Shown: positions 8,466 to 17,351 of the stretch, piece by piece
How the letters are laid out: every line of letters starts with the position of its first letter
Numbering within the stretch: position 1 is the stretch's first letter
Assembly (NCBI GenBank): GCA_019414055.1
Contig: DXMV01000014.1
Location: 124,001 to 188,000 of the forward strand
Direction of reading: 5' to 3'
From: Collinsella sp.
GTDB lineage: Bacteria > Actinomycetota > Coriobacteriia > Coriobacteriales > Coriobacteriaceae
DNA: 64,000 nt
Made by a program: the position numbers and the translations under genes
The notes under the pieces: model-generated
Database searches by the model: none
What the model was told of the DNA's origin: nothing
Seen by the model: the letters and a program-made list of their open reading frames with translations, nothing else

Positions 8466-8571
8466 GGGACCCCTCCCCATATCTTCGTGTGCCAGCCCCC
8501 TTGGGCTTAGGCACGCCTTTGGCCCGGCGACTATAACCCCTTACGGTTGCCGGACCCTTGGATACGCTTTT

Positions 8572-8612
8572 GTAAACAAGGTGTTTACTGAACGTTTACA
8601 GGCTTTAGTTTA
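8572..8612. promoter_or_regulatory. Operator cluster upstream of the PTS gene (GTAAAC/GTTTAC repeats)
   Basis: GTAAAC (8572-8577) and GTTTAC (8583-8588) form an inverted pair with a 5-nt spacer, followed by GTTTAC (8594-8599) and TTTAGTTTAC (8603-8612). The same words occur before the esterase, the isomerase operon and the LacI gene. The cluster lies upstream of the candidate -10 of the PTS gene. The rest of 8613-8805 is AT-rich, with nothing assignable. Confidence 0.6.
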
Positions 8613-8805
8613 CACGGAGCGCCTCATTTGTGGCAATTTTGCCGTCTGAAGTCCGGTGAACGGTAGGAAATCGGGGGTGAGCGTATTTAAATGGCAGAAG
8701 ATGGTCTCTTTGGCCATCTATTCATATATAGCTCTTTACGTGGGCTTTTATTTTGATAAACACCTCGCTGACCTGTTACCTCATCAGCAGAAGCCCTGCT
8801 AGAAG

Positions 8806-8825
8806 TTAGTAAACATATGTTTAGT
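8806..8825. promoter_or_regulatory. Operator palindrome TAAACATATGTTTA
   Basis: A perfect 14-nt palindrome at 8810-8823 within TTAGTAAACATATGTTTAGT. It belongs to the shared TAAAC...GTTTA set, between the divergent PTS and esterase genes. Confidence 0.65.
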
Positions 8826-8893
8826 GGTTCATTGCGTGTTCAGTTTTGCCGTTTACCGAGTTTATCTGCTTGTTCTGCAATTCTGGATTAAAC

Positions 8894-8909
8894 TAAACAT
8901 GTTTATATT
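8894..8909 (+). promoter_or_regulatory. Operator TAAACATGTTTA overlapping a -10 of the esterase gene
   Basis: A perfect 12-nt palindrome (8894-8905) that runs into TATATT (8904-8909), a good -10, 46 nt before the esterase ATG. The overlap suggests repression. The -35 region is poor. Confidence 0.55.
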
Positions 8910-8955
8910 GTATTGCCGCTTATGTTTCGTGTTGGCGGCACAAGGGAGGCAGCTC

Positions 8956-10293
8956 ATGGAACTCAAATCGTGTACCTACGCAACCGTCACCACCTTGGGC
9001 GACTTTGGCCCCTGGATCAGCAAGGTCGTACTCGACCTGCCCTGCACCGTGCGCGCCAACGATATCGACGCAAGCACCTTCCATATATATGTAGAGCGTC
9101 ACGAGCGCACGGGCGAGGTCCTGATGCGCAAGGAGCGCGGCGCCGACCATGCCGCGCCCTCGGTGGGCTACATCGACGTTCTCCGCGCGTATCCGTGTGA
9201 CGAGAACGGGCGCAAGCTCGCTGTGGGCACCCACGTGGCGCTCGAGGTCGCCGAGCAGCGCCTGACCAAGACCATCGAAGGCGGCGTCATGGGCTCGCGC
9301 ATGCTCGATGACCAGCTGCGCATCACGCAGCTCACAGCTCTTCCCGGCAACGACGGCGACGATCCCACCTGCGGCCTGGTCTTCGACACCTGCCGTGGCG
9401 ATATCTGCCCCGCGCTCAAAGGCTGGAGCAACGCCACGCAAAAGACCGCCGTCAACGGCATCGCGCTCGAATACGGCTTCTTTGAGCCCAGCTTTAAGGC
9501 CGAGGACTCAGCATGCTTCAACCCCTTTGCGCCCGAGGCAACGGTTGTGCCCCAAAAGGCCCCGCTCGTGGTGTATCTGCACGGCGCCGGCGAGGGCAAG
9601 GGCACCACGCAAGGCGAAGGCGCCACGCGTGCCTATATCGGCAACCGCGTCACAGCCATTAGCCAGGCGCAGATCCAGCGCTACTTTGGCGGCTTCGCCT
9701 GGGTGCTCGTGCCGCAGTCGCCCACGTTTTGGATGGACAACGGCGTCGAGCAGCTTGGTCACTCCAACCAGAGCACCTACTCCCCCGTGCTCAAGGCGCT
9801 TATCGACGAGTTCGTCGCCGAGCATGCCGACCGCATCGACACCGACCGCATCGTGGTCGCCGGCCTTTCCAACGGCGGCTTTATGACCCTGCGCCTGTGC
9901 GCCGACTACCCCGATTTTTTCGCCGCGGGCCTTCCCTGCTGCGCCCCGTGGTACAACGCCACGGACGAGGACGTGGCCGCGCTCGCCAAGACGCCGCTGT
10001 GGTTTACGCACTCCAAGGGCGACGAGCTTGTGTCACCGCAACAGACCGTGCTGCCGCTCACGGCGCGCCTGCGCGATGCCGGCGCCAACGTGCACCTCAC
10101 CTACTTTAGCCATGTCGAGGACCTGACCGGCGTGTATCGCGAGGCCGACGGCTCGGCCAAGAAGACGTTCAACCACGGCGTGTGGATCCACCAATTCAAC
10201 GACCTGTGTTATCAAGACTTCGACGGGGGCAACGTACTCATCGACGGCGAGCCGGTGGGCTGCTGGGAGTGGTCGGCCAGGGTCGACCGCTAA
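8956..10293 (+). CDS. Alpha/beta-hydrolase esterase with N-terminal Ig-like domain
   Basis: 445 aa. Residues about 1-130 form a beta-rich Ig-like domain of the kind found in front of EstA-type esterases. From about 185 onward is a prolyl-oligopeptidase-like alpha/beta hydrolase: VVYLHGAGEGKG forms the oxyanion region, GLSNGG carries nucleophile S305, and THSKGDELV and FNHGVW supply the likely acid and histidine. No signal peptide or membrane segment, so cytoplasmic. GGGAGG precedes the ATG at 8956, whereas an upstream in-frame start at 8824 lies in the operator region. Inference: removal of acyl groups from imported plant glycosides, since it shares operators with the PTS and isomerase genes. 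Confidence 0.8.
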   Translation: MELKSCTYATVTTLGDFGPWISKVVLDLPCTVRANDIDASTFHIYVERHERTGEVLMRKERGADHAAPSVGYIDVLRAYPCDENGRKLAVGTHVALEVAEQRLTKTIEGGVMGSRMLDDQLRITQLTALPGNDGDDPTCGLVFDTCRGDICPALKGWSNATQKTAVNGIALEYGFFEPSFKAEDSACFNPFAPEATVVPQKAPLVVYLHGAGEGKGTTQGEGATRAYIGNRVTAISQAQIQRYFGGFAWVLVPQSPTFWMDNGVEQLGHSNQSTYSPVLKALIDEFVAEHADRIDTDRIVVAGLSNGGFMTLRLCADYPDFFAAGLPCCAPWYNATDEDVAALAKTPLWFTHSKGDELVSPQQTVLPLTARLRDAGANVHLTYFSHVEDLTGVYREADGSAKKTFNHGVWIHQFNDLCYQDFDGGNVLIDGEPVGCWEWSARVDR

Positions 10294-10306
10294 GCCCTCC
10301 CATCGC

Positions 10307-10425
10307 GGGGACCGGGGTTTAGTCTCGCAAACGTCCTCGGGCATGCATGGGCTGGCGCTTTGCGCTTCGCGCTGCGCCTGCCCATGCCCCCTGCGGAATG
10401 TTTGCAAGACTAAACCCCGGTCTCC
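10307..10425. repeat. 119-nt imperfect hairpin between esterase and DUF1593 genes
   Basis: 28-nt arms (10307-10334 and 10398-10425) match at 25 positions. The inner part also folds (GCATGGGCTGGCGC against GCGCCTGCCCATGC). The outer arm contains TTTAGTCTCGCAAAC. It could be a processing or attenuation structure or a miniature repeat; no coding potential is seen. Confidence 0.75.
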
Positions 10426-10555
10426 GCTGCGTTGACGTTGCTGTGACCCTGGCCGGCCGCTTCTAGCGGGCCGCCGGGTCGGTGGCGATGGGGGCATGGG
10501 TCCTGTCTTGCCTTGCGCGTAACTGGCTGAATTGATTTCGATTGGAGCTGTTCCT

Positions 10556-12067
10556 ATGTCCCAGAAGTTGACTCGGGTGATTGTTACCACTGATATGGAA
10601 GTCGATGATATGAACTCACTTGTTCATTTGGCTCTGTATCTCAACTTGCTTGATGTTCAGGCTGTGGTGTATACGGCTTCGCAGTATCACTTTCTTGGGG
10701 ATGGGGTTCATACGCTCGGCGAGGTGAATTCGCATTGGCGGACCAAAGGGCGGCGCTCTTATGAGTGGGCTGTTGTGCCTCATGAGCCCGATCCGCTAGC
10801 CGGCGAGCTTCGTGAGTATCGGCCGTTTCCCGAGCATTGGATTGAGAGTCTCTGGAGTAATGAATATGCCCAGGCTTGGCCGCAGTTGCTGGCAAATGCG
10901 GACGCCGCCGGTGAACCGCCGTTTCCCACGCCTGCCCAGATGATCGAGCGTACGTTTGTGGGAAATGTTGCCTTTGAGGGTGATGTGACTGAGGAAACTG
11001 AGGGGTCTCGCGTAATTGCGCAGGCGATTCTGGATGATGATCCGCGTACGTTATGGTTGCTCAGCTGGGGTGGTATGAATACGATCGTTCGCGCCCTCAT
11101 GAGTATTGCCGAGCGCTATCGCGCCACGCCCGAGTGGCCCGCCGTACAGCAGCGGGTCTATCAGAAGGTGCGCGTGATGGGCGTTGCCGATGGTGTGGGG
11201 CAGGATAACTCGTGGCTCGACCATGGGCGCAAGCTCTTTCCCGAGCTCATCTTTTGGCGTACGCCCTATATGTATGGCAACTATTTCGACGCCAAAACAG
11301 CTCAGCCCGATACGCTGCCGCTGTTTAAGGCTCCTTGGCCCGAGCAGAATCTCACGCAGGGCAACGGCCCCCTCATGGCGCGCTATATGTTCTATGGCGA
11401 TGGTAAGGTCTACGAAAACGAGCCCGAGCGCTTTCAGTTTGGCAAGCATGCCCGTCTGGATTGGGGCCTGGACGGTATGCCCGCGGTGCAGTTTGAGCGC
11501 GGCGACTTTATGGCCGAAGGCGACAGCATGACCTATATTCCGCTGCTGCCGTTTGGCCTGCGCGGCATCGACGACCGCGACTTCGATACACTGCTGGGCC
11601 GCATGTTTCTTGATGGACACCCCGATGCGAGCGCGCCCGCCGGTTTTGCCGCCCTCGGCACGCCCGCAGACGACAATCTCAATCCCTACCTGCGCGCCTA
11701 TCAGGAAGACTTTGCCGTCCGCGCGCAATGGTGCGCCCATGATCCGGCCATCTGCTCGCATCCGGCACATGTTGTCGAGGCCACGGCCGACCGCAGCGCC
11801 GCAGCCGGCGAGCGCGTCGCCCTTGCGGCAACCATCGTCGACCCCGACGACAAGGGCTTCGATGCACATTGGGATGTGGCCGTAGATCCATCGAGCTATG
11901 CAGGCGTCCAGGATTTGTCGATGTGGCAAGAATGCACGGTGGACACCGCTTTCATCGTGCCCGCCGACGCGCAGCCCGGTGACCGCTTCGTGCTCACCCT
12001 TACCGTGCAGACGCGCGCCGAGCGCCCCTGCACCCGCTACGCCCAGGTTGCCGTGACCGTGGCGTAG
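10556..12067 (+). CDS. DUF1593 (Sde182-like) nucleoside-hydrolase-like protein
   Basis: 503 aa. The N-terminal domain begins RVIVTTDMEVDDMNSLVHLALY, the acidic metal-binding signature shared with nucleoside hydrolases. LLSWGGMNTIVRAL and a C-terminal Ig-like domain (about 415-503, ending VAVTVA) complete the DUF1593 architecture. Known members sit in plant polysaccharide loci; no reaction is established that I can name. No signal peptide is seen. GGAG precedes the ATG at 10556. The first part of the gene (to about 11.1 kb) uses more A/T-ending codons than its neighbours, which may mark recent acquisition or recombination. It lies downstream of the esterase, beyond a long hairpin. Confidence 0.75.
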   Translation: MSQKLTRVIVTTDMEVDDMNSLVHLALYLNLLDVQAVVYTASQYHFLGDGVHTLGEVNSHWRTKGRRSYEWAVVPHEPDPLAGELREYRPFPEHWIESLWSNEYAQAWPQLLANADAAGEPPFPTPAQMIERTFVGNVAFEGDVTEETEGSRVIAQAILDDDPRTLWLLSWGGMNTIVRALMSIAERYRATPEWPAVQQRVYQKVRVMGVADGVGQDNSWLDHGRKLFPELIFWRTPYMYGNYFDAKTAQPDTLPLFKAPWPEQNLTQGNGPLMARYMFYGDGKVYENEPERFQFGKHARLDWGLDGMPAVQFERGDFMAEGDSMTYIPLLPFGLRGIDDRDFDTLLGRMFLDGHPDASAPAGFAALGTPADDNLNPYLRAYQEDFAVRAQWCAHDPAICSHPAHVVEATADRSAAAGERVALAATIVDPDDKGFDAHWDVAVDPSSYAGVQDLSMWQECTVDTAFIVPADAQPGDRFVLTLTVQTRAERPCTRYAQVAVTVA

Positions 12068-12126
12068 CAAGGGCAACGCCCACATTCGACAAAGAGTGTC
12101 CCCCAGGCGCCAAACGAGCGAGCGGG

Positions 12127-12202
12127 CACTCATTGGGGACGTACTTAAATGAGTAGTTTCACTCATTTAAGTGCGTCCCCAATGAGTACGTCCCCAATGA
12201 GT
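12127..12202. repeat. Head-to-head R1 palindromes with a partial third copy
   Basis: 12127-12154 is R1 in reverse orientation, 12160-12187 is a forward copy, and 12188-12202 repeats ACGTCCCCAATGAGT. The tandem partial duplication suggests slippage or repeated insertion at the same place. Confidence 0.85.
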
Positions 12203-12323
12203 AGGAAAAATGGGCCATGTGTCCCAGTTGTGGAGACTCGTTGAGCCGTCTGGGCATCGTGAAAGATCGCGCACTCCCCCATCATCAAAAGTGACACACG
12301 CTACCAGTTGATGGGAGGCAGCC

Positions 12324-13061
12324 ATGGGCTTCTTTGACAAGATGTTCGAGAAGAAAGAGTGCGCGATCTGCGGTACCGAGCTGGGACTTCTCGGCAAGAC
12401 CAAAATCAACGAGGGCTACCTGTGCAAAGAGTGCGTCGGCAAGCTCTCCCCCTACTTTCACGGCTATCGCTCCAGCACCGCGGACGATATCCGTGAGCAG
12501 CTCGCCTACCGCGAGGCCAATGCCGAGCGCCTGGCGTCGTTCAATCCCACGCGCACGCTTTCTGCCGGACGTACCAACATCATGCTCGATGAAGACGCGG
12601 GCCTGTTGATCATCACTTCGCAGAGTCGCTGGCGCGACGCCAACCCCGACATCATCGAGTTCTCACAGGTACTCGGCTGCGATATGGATATCGACGAGCA
12701 TCGCACCGAGATTTATCGCGAGACCAAGGACGGCGAGCGCGAGAGCTACAACCCGCCGCGCTACGACCTAGATTACGACTTTAATCTGACCATTCACGTC
12801 AACACGCCGTACTTTACCGAGATCAACCTGCGCGTGAACGACTCCACCATCGATCAGCGCGGTTCCATCGAATACCGCGAGGCCAAGCGCCAGGCAACCG
12901 AAGTCCGCGATGCGCTGGTGCAGCTGCGCCAGGAGACGCGCGACAGCGTCGTGGCCGCCAAGGCCCCCAAGACCGCGGTCACCTGCCCCTTCTGCGGCGC
13001 AACCACCATTCCCGATGCCAGCGGGCGCTGCGAATACTGCGGCGGCGCTATCGGCGCATAG
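12324..13061 (+). CDS. DUF4428 zinc-ribbon protein
   Basis: 245 aa. N-terminal C4 motif (C13, C16, C34, C37) of the DUF4428 type, a central alpha/beta region (about 60-200) with no catalytic motif I recognise, and a second zinc ribbon at the C-terminus (CPFCG...CEYC). Soluble. The ATG at 12324 has GGGAGG upstream. It is the first gene of a four-gene operon (gaps 24, 48 and 80 nt) with the YdjG-like, SPFH and lipoprotein genes. A role in a membrane-stress complex is inferred from those neighbours. Confidence 0.7.
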   Translation: MGFFDKMFEKKECAICGTELGLLGKTKINEGYLCKECVGKLSPYFHGYRSSTADDIREQLAYREANAERLASFNPTRTLSAGRTNIMLDEDAGLLIITSQSRWRDANPDIIEFSQVLGCDMDIDEHRTEIYRETKDGERESYNPPRYDLDYDFNLTIHVNTPYFTEINLRVNDSTIDQRGSIEYREAKRQATEVRDALVQLRQETRDSVVAAKAPKTAVTCPFCGATTIPDASGRCEYCGGAIGA

Positions 13062-13085
13062 CACCCGGCACGGAAAGGACCGATC

Positions 13086-14408
13086 ATGGCCTTCGAGAGC
13101 GTCAACTATCAGTGCCCTGCGTGTGGCGGCCCCCTGCATTTTGCCAGCGCCGAGCAAAAGCTTGTCTGCGACTACTGTGACTCACGCTTTGAAGTCGAAG
13201 AAGTCGAGGCCCTCTATCGCGAGCGCCAGGACAAGGCAGATGCCAAAGCCGATGCGGCGGCGGCAGCATCCAAACCCGTGGCCGACGCCGCGGTACAGGA
13301 GCTCGCCCAAAACGCCGGTTACATCTGCTCGTCGTGCGGTGCCGAGCTGATCTCGGACGGCACTGTCGCCGTTACCACCTGCCCATACTGCGGCAACCCC
13401 GCCGTGGCACCCGGTCAGCTCTCGGGCGACTTCTCGCCCGACCTGGTGATCCCGTTTAAGCTCGGGCGCGATGACGTTATGGCCGCACTCAAAGAGCACT
13501 ACAAGGGCAAGATCCTGCTGCCCAAGAGCTTCGTCACCGGCAACCACATCGACGAGGTCCAAGGCGTCTACGTGCCGTTTTGGCTCTACGGTGCCCACGT
13601 GGACGGCGAAGTGTACTTCGATGCGACCAACGAGACCGTGACCGAGGAATCAGATCGCACCGTCACGACCACCGACCACTACGATGCCTATCGCAAGGGC
13701 AATATCTCGTTTAAGCGCGTGCCCGTCGACGGATCGTCCAAGATGCCCGACGGCCACATGGACGCCATCGAGCCATTTGACTACGACGCGCTGCGCCCGT
13801 TCTCAGTCGCCTATATGCCCGGCTACATCGCCAACCGTTACGATGAGGATTGCGAGACGTGTAAGGCGCGCGCCGAGCACCGCATGGAGGAGAGCGCAAT
13901 CTCGGCCCTGCGCGAAACCGTCATCGACGAATACGACGACGCCACGGTCGAAAGCAAGCAGCTCGACTACACCTGGGATGACAGCGACTATGCCCTGTTC
14001 CCCGTCTGGATGCTTTCCACCTCGTGGAACGGCAAGAGCTACCTGTTTGCCATGAACGGCCAGACCGGTCGCATGGTCGGCGAGCTTCCCTGTTCCAAGC
14101 CTAAGCTCGCCATTGCCTCGGTGCTGTTCTTTGTAATCGGATTTGTCCTCTCCCAAATCCTTTTCATGGGTGAGAACGCCTTCGATCCAGACTACCTCGC
14201 CTTTGATGTCGAGGGCATCCTCATCAACATCGTCGCGCCACTGATCATCGTGATTATCGGAGACGTGCTACTGGTAGGCCAGCTCAAGACGGCCAACGAA
14301 GCAACCCATGCCGATGAGTATTGTGGCGAACTCAACCTGACCGAGAAGCACGACACCTTCAGCCACACCGAGACCACCGTTGTCATGAAGGACAACAAGG
14401 ACGATTAA
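13086..14408 (+). CDS. YdjG-like membrane protein with tandem zinc ribbons
   Basis: 440 aa. Two N-terminal TFIIB-type zinc ribbons (C10, C13, C28, C31, then CSSCG...CPYCG near residues 80-105) precede a soluble domain with a further CETCKARAEH motif. Two C-terminal membrane helices follow (LAIASVLFFVIGFVLSQILF and IAPLIIVIIGDVLL). The architecture matches Bacillus subtilis YdjG, which with YdjH anchors PspA at the membrane during envelope stress. Such proteins are sometimes mis-labelled PriA helicase because of the zinc ribbon; no helicase motifs are present. It is followed by the YdjI-like SPFH gene, as in Bacillus. Confidence 0.7.
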   Translation: MAFESVNYQCPACGGPLHFASAEQKLVCDYCDSRFEVEEVEALYRERQDKADAKADAAAAASKPVADAAVQELAQNAGYICSSCGAELISDGTVAVTTCPYCGNPAVAPGQLSGDFSPDLVIPFKLGRDDVMAALKEHYKGKILLPKSFVTGNHIDEVQGVYVPFWLYGAHVDGEVYFDATNETVTEESDRTVTTTDHYDAYRKGNISFKRVPVDGSSKMPDGHMDAIEPFDYDALRPFSVAYMPGYIANRYDEDCETCKARAEHRMEESAISALRETVIDEYDDATVESKQLDYTWDDSDYALFPVWMLSTSWNGKSYLFAMNGQTGRMVGELPCSKPKLAIASVLFFVIGFVLSQILFMGENAFDPDYLAFDVEGILINIVAPLIIVIIGDVLLVGQLKTANEATHADEYCGELNLTEKHDTFSHTETTVVMKDNKDD

Positions 14409-14456
14409 CCATTCTGACCAATACCACCCGGCCTTTGACGAGAAAGGAAGATCACC

Positions 14457-15698
14457 ATGGGACTCTTGAAAGCTGGATTGGGTGCTGCCGGCGGCGTCAT
14501 GGCCGACCAGTGGAAGGAATTTATCTATTGCGAATCGATGCCCGCTGACGTCTTGGCCTGCAAGGGCAGCAAGCGCACCGGCGGCCGCAGCTCCAACACG
14601 CGCGGCGAGGACAACGTCATCTCGAACGGCTCGGTCATCGCCGTCAACGACGGCCAGGGCATGCTCGTGGTGCAAAACGGCAAGATCATCGAAGTCGCGC
14701 TGGAGCCTGGTGAGTTCGTCTTTGACACCGGCAGCGAGCCGAGCGTCTTTAGCGGTAACCTGGGAGACTCCATCAAGGAGACGTTCGCCAATATCGGCAG
14801 CCGTTTTAGCTTTGGCGGCGACGCGGGCAAGGACCAGCGCGTCTACTTCATCAACACCAAGGAAATCATCGGCAACAAGTACGGCACTGCCTCGCCCGTG
14901 CCCTTCCGCGTGGTCGATAACAACATTGGCCTGGACGTCGACATCTCCGTGCGCTGCAACGGCGAGTATTCGTACCGCATCACCAACCCGCTGCTGTTCT
15001 ACACCAACGTGTGCGGCAACGTGACCGATAGCTACACGCGCGACAAGATCGACAGCCAGCTTAAGTCCGAGCTGCTCACCGCCCTGCAGCCCGCCTTTGC
15101 CAAGATCTCGGAGATGGGCATCCGCTACAGCGCCATCCCCGGCCACACCACCGAGCTCGCCCGCGCGCTCAACGAGGTCCTCTCCGCCGACTGGCGCGAC
15201 CTGCGCGGCGTCGAGATCGTGAGCTTTGGCGTCAACTCCATCGCCGCCTCGCAAGAAGACGAGCAGATGATCAAGGACCTGCAGAAGGCCGCGGTCATGC
15301 GCGATCCCACCATGGCGGCAGCTAACATCGCCAGCGCCCAGAGCGATGCGATGCGAGCGGCAGCCGCCAACCCCAACGGCGCGATGGCCGGCTTTATGGG
15401 CATGGGCATGGCAGGCGGCATGGGCGGCATGAACGCCAGCCAGCTGTTCGCCGCCGGCCAGGCACAGCAGCAGGCCGCCCCGCAGCCGGCTCCGGCACCC
15501 GCCCCCGCACCGGCTCCTGCCGCTGCCCCCGCGGCCGGCACGTGGACTTGCAGCTGCGGTGCCACCAACACCGGCAAGTTCTGCTCCGAGTGCGGCAGTC
15601 CCGCACCCGCCCCGGCACCGGCCAAGTGGTTCTGCCCCAACTGCGGCAGCGAAAACGGCGGCAAGTTCTGCAGCAACTGCGGAACGCCCAGGCCCTAG
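14457..15698 (+). CDS. SPFH-domain protein with C-terminal zinc ribbons (YdjI-like)
   Basis: 413 aa. Residues about 30-290 are an SPFH/virion-core-like domain (NGSVIAVNDGQGMLVVQNGK, FPVRVVDNNIGLDV-type strands). A Met/Gly/Ala-rich stretch and a Pro-Ala linker (about 300-360) lead to two zinc ribbons (CSCGATNTGKFCSECG and CPNCGSENGGKFCSNCG). Bacillus YdjI has the same order. SPFH proteins build membrane-associated scaffolds. AAAGGAAG precedes the ATG at 14457. No PspA gene is found in this operon, in contrast with Bacillus pspA-ydjGHI. Confidence 0.78.
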   Translation: MGLLKAGLGAAGGVMADQWKEFIYCESMPADVLACKGSKRTGGRSSNTRGEDNVISNGSVIAVNDGQGMLVVQNGKIIEVALEPGEFVFDTGSEPSVFSGNLGDSIKETFANIGSRFSFGGDAGKDQRVYFINTKEIIGNKYGTASPVPFRVVDNNIGLDVDISVRCNGEYSYRITNPLLFYTNVCGNVTDSYTRDKIDSQLKSELLTALQPAFAKISEMGIRYSAIPGHTTELARALNEVLSADWRDLRGVEIVSFGVNSIAASQEDEQMIKDLQKAAVMRDPTMAAANIASAQSDAMRAAAANPNGAMAGFMGMGMAGGMGGMNASQLFAAGQAQQQAAPQPAPAPAPAPAPAAAPAAGTWTCSCGATNTGKFCSECGSPAPAPAPAKWFCPNCGSENGGKFCSNCGTPRP

Positions 15699-15778
15699 CC
15701 CCTCTATCTGGTAATTGGCGGGGGATCCGCCACCCCCGCATTTGCTTCTATGGGTTTCGTTCGATAAAGGAGGACACC

Positions 15779-16621
15779 ATGAAGACAACGTTCAAAAAGT
15801 CCGTACTCGCATTTCTGACATGCGTCCTTGCGCTCGCCTTTGCCCTGACGGGCTGCAGCGGCGGCGGCAAAGACCCCAAGGCCAACTTCGTCGGCAGCTG
15901 GGAACTCTCGGGTGGAACCCTGGAGGGCGAAGAACTGACCGATGAGTACATGAAGATGCTCGAGGATTGGGGTGTGCACTGCGTCCTGATTCTCGATGAG
16001 GACGGTACAGGTGCCCTCGACCTGTTCCTTGAAGTCGTCGACCTTAAATGGGAGGCAAAGGACGCCACCACCGTAACCATCACCGCCGAAGACGAGTCGC
16101 ATGACATGAAGCTCAAGGACGGCAAGCTCATCCTCGAAGAGGATGACGGCAATCTTGTCTTTACCAAGTCCGACAAGGATCTGTCCGGCACGGTGAAGAA
16201 GGATCGCGAAGCGGCCGAGAAGGAAGAAGAGATCGACGAGGCCGTCGAAGACGACGACGTCCAGAAGATTGAAATCTCCCCCGCCGTCACCGTTGCCGAT
16301 GACGACCTGTGCACCATCACCATCACCGAAAAGTTCAAGGACGAGTGGGGCGACATCGGTTTTGTCGTCAACATCACCAACAAGAGCGACAAGGACCTGA
16401 CCTTCTACGCTCCTTCCGGCAAGACCAACGTCAACGGCACCATGAAGGAACCCTGGTTCTCGGCTCACCTGATGCCCGGCACCAACGCCACCGAGGAATT
16501 CACGTTCTCGAGCGGCGAGCTTGACAGCCTTGACGACCTGGTCAACACGACCATCGGCATCGACGCCTACCTGACCGATTCCTACGAGGACGTCGCCTCC
16601 TACAGCGCAACCATCGCGTAG
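15779..16621 (+). CDS. Predicted lipoprotein, acidic
   Basis: 280 aa. Signal peptide with lipobox LTGC (lipidated C26), then two beta domains joined by a highly acidic, probably helical linker (about 135-165). The first half resembles DUF5640/lipocalin-like stress lipoproteins (FVGSWELSG...GTGALDL); the second is a DUF5067-like beta sandwich (ITEKFKDEWGDIGFVVNITNKSD). Function unknown. AAAGGAGG precedes the ATG. It is the last gene of the zinc-ribbon/SPFH operon and is closed by a strong terminator. Confidence 0.75.
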   Translation: MKTTFKKSVLAFLTCVLALAFALTGCSGGGKDPKANFVGSWELSGGTLEGEELTDEYMKMLEDWGVHCVLILDEDGTGALDLFLEVVDLKWEAKDATTVTITAEDESHDMKLKDGKLILEEDDGNLVFTKSDKDLSGTVKKDREAAEKEEEIDEAVEDDDVQKIEISPAVTVADDDLCTITITEKFKDEWGDIGFVVNITNKSDKDLTFYAPSGKTNVNGTMKEPWFSAHLMPGTNATEEFTFSSGELDSLDDLVNTTIGIDAYLTDSYEDVASYSATIA

Positions 16622-16669
16622 CGGTAGACCACGACAGCCGCGGATTGGCGGACACATCCGCGCACACCA

Positions 16670-16710
16670 GACGGGGCCGCAGGAGTTGATCCTGCGGCCC
16701 CGTCGCTTTT
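16670..16710 (+). terminator. Rho-independent terminator of the SPFH operon
   Basis: 15-nt perfect arms (16670-16684 and 16690-16704) with a 5-nt loop, followed by GCTTTT. It lies between convergent operons and could serve both strands. Confidence 0.9.
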
Positions 16711-16730
16711 ATGCCGATGCGTAACGAGCG

Positions 16731-17351
16731 TTAGCGCTCCATGTTGGGAACGATGCTGCCCTCGGTCACCGCGCGCACGGCCAGGCGCATGATGTTGTCG
16801 TAGCCGGTCTTGTTGAGAATCTCCGAGATGCGGCGTTTGATGGTGCCCTCGCTCATAAACAGCTCGGCCGCAATCTCGCGGCGGCTTTTACCCTCGCAGG
16901 CAAGGCGCAAGATCGACAGCTCGACATCGTCGAGGGCCGCCGTGCCGGAGAAGATGCTCTCGGGCGGCTTGGGAAACGTGCAGTAACCCGCCAGCGTGGA
17001 GCGCATCACGGCGAATAGCTCGTCGATACCGACGTTCTTGTACACAAAGCTGTCGACGCCCGCCTCGCGCGCCTGGTCCACAAAGGTGATCTCGGGCATA
17101 CCCGTCATGATGATGACGCGACACTCGGGCAGTTGTTCTTTGATGCGCGCCGCCGCCACGATGCCGTTGGAATCGTGCTCGGTGCACACATCCATCAGTA
17201 TCATGTCCGGACGCTCCTTGAGCACAACGTCCAAGGCATCCGAGGCGTCGGCGATCGCGGCGATAACGGTCATGTCGGGCTGGTCGCCCACGGAACGCGC
17301 CAGGCTCTCGCGCAAGATAGCCTGGTCTTCGACGATTAACACGCGGATCAT
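16731..17351 (-). CDS. NarL/LuxR-family response regulator
   Basis: 206 aa. Receiver domain with acidic pocket E8/D9 and phospho-acceptor D54 (MILMDVC), and the conserved Lys in FVYKN. The C-terminal LuxR-type HTH (about 140-200) reads EGKSRREIAAELFMSEGTIKRRISEIL. Cytoplasmic. Its ATG overlaps the kinase stop by four bases, so it is translationally coupled as the last gene of a three-gene sensor operon. The target is not visible. Confidence 0.9.
   Translation of the reverse strand: MIRVLIVEDQAILRESLARSVGDQPDMTVIAAIADASDALDVVLKERPDMILMDVCTEHDSNGIVAAARIKEQLPECRVIIMTGMPEITFVDQAREAGVDSFVYKNVGIDELFAVMRSTLAGYCTFPKPPESIFSGTAALDDVELSILRLACEGKSRREIAAELFMSEGTIKRRISEILNKTGYDNIMRLAVRAVTEGSIVPNMER

Noticed and set aside
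12127..12202. CRISPR array
   Set aside because: The repeats are palindromes in mixed orientation with almost no spacers, and they recur singly across the window; no cas genes.
13086..14408. PriA-like replication restart helicase
   Set aside because: Only zinc ribbons are shared; no Walker or helicase motifs, and the C-terminus is membrane-spanning.
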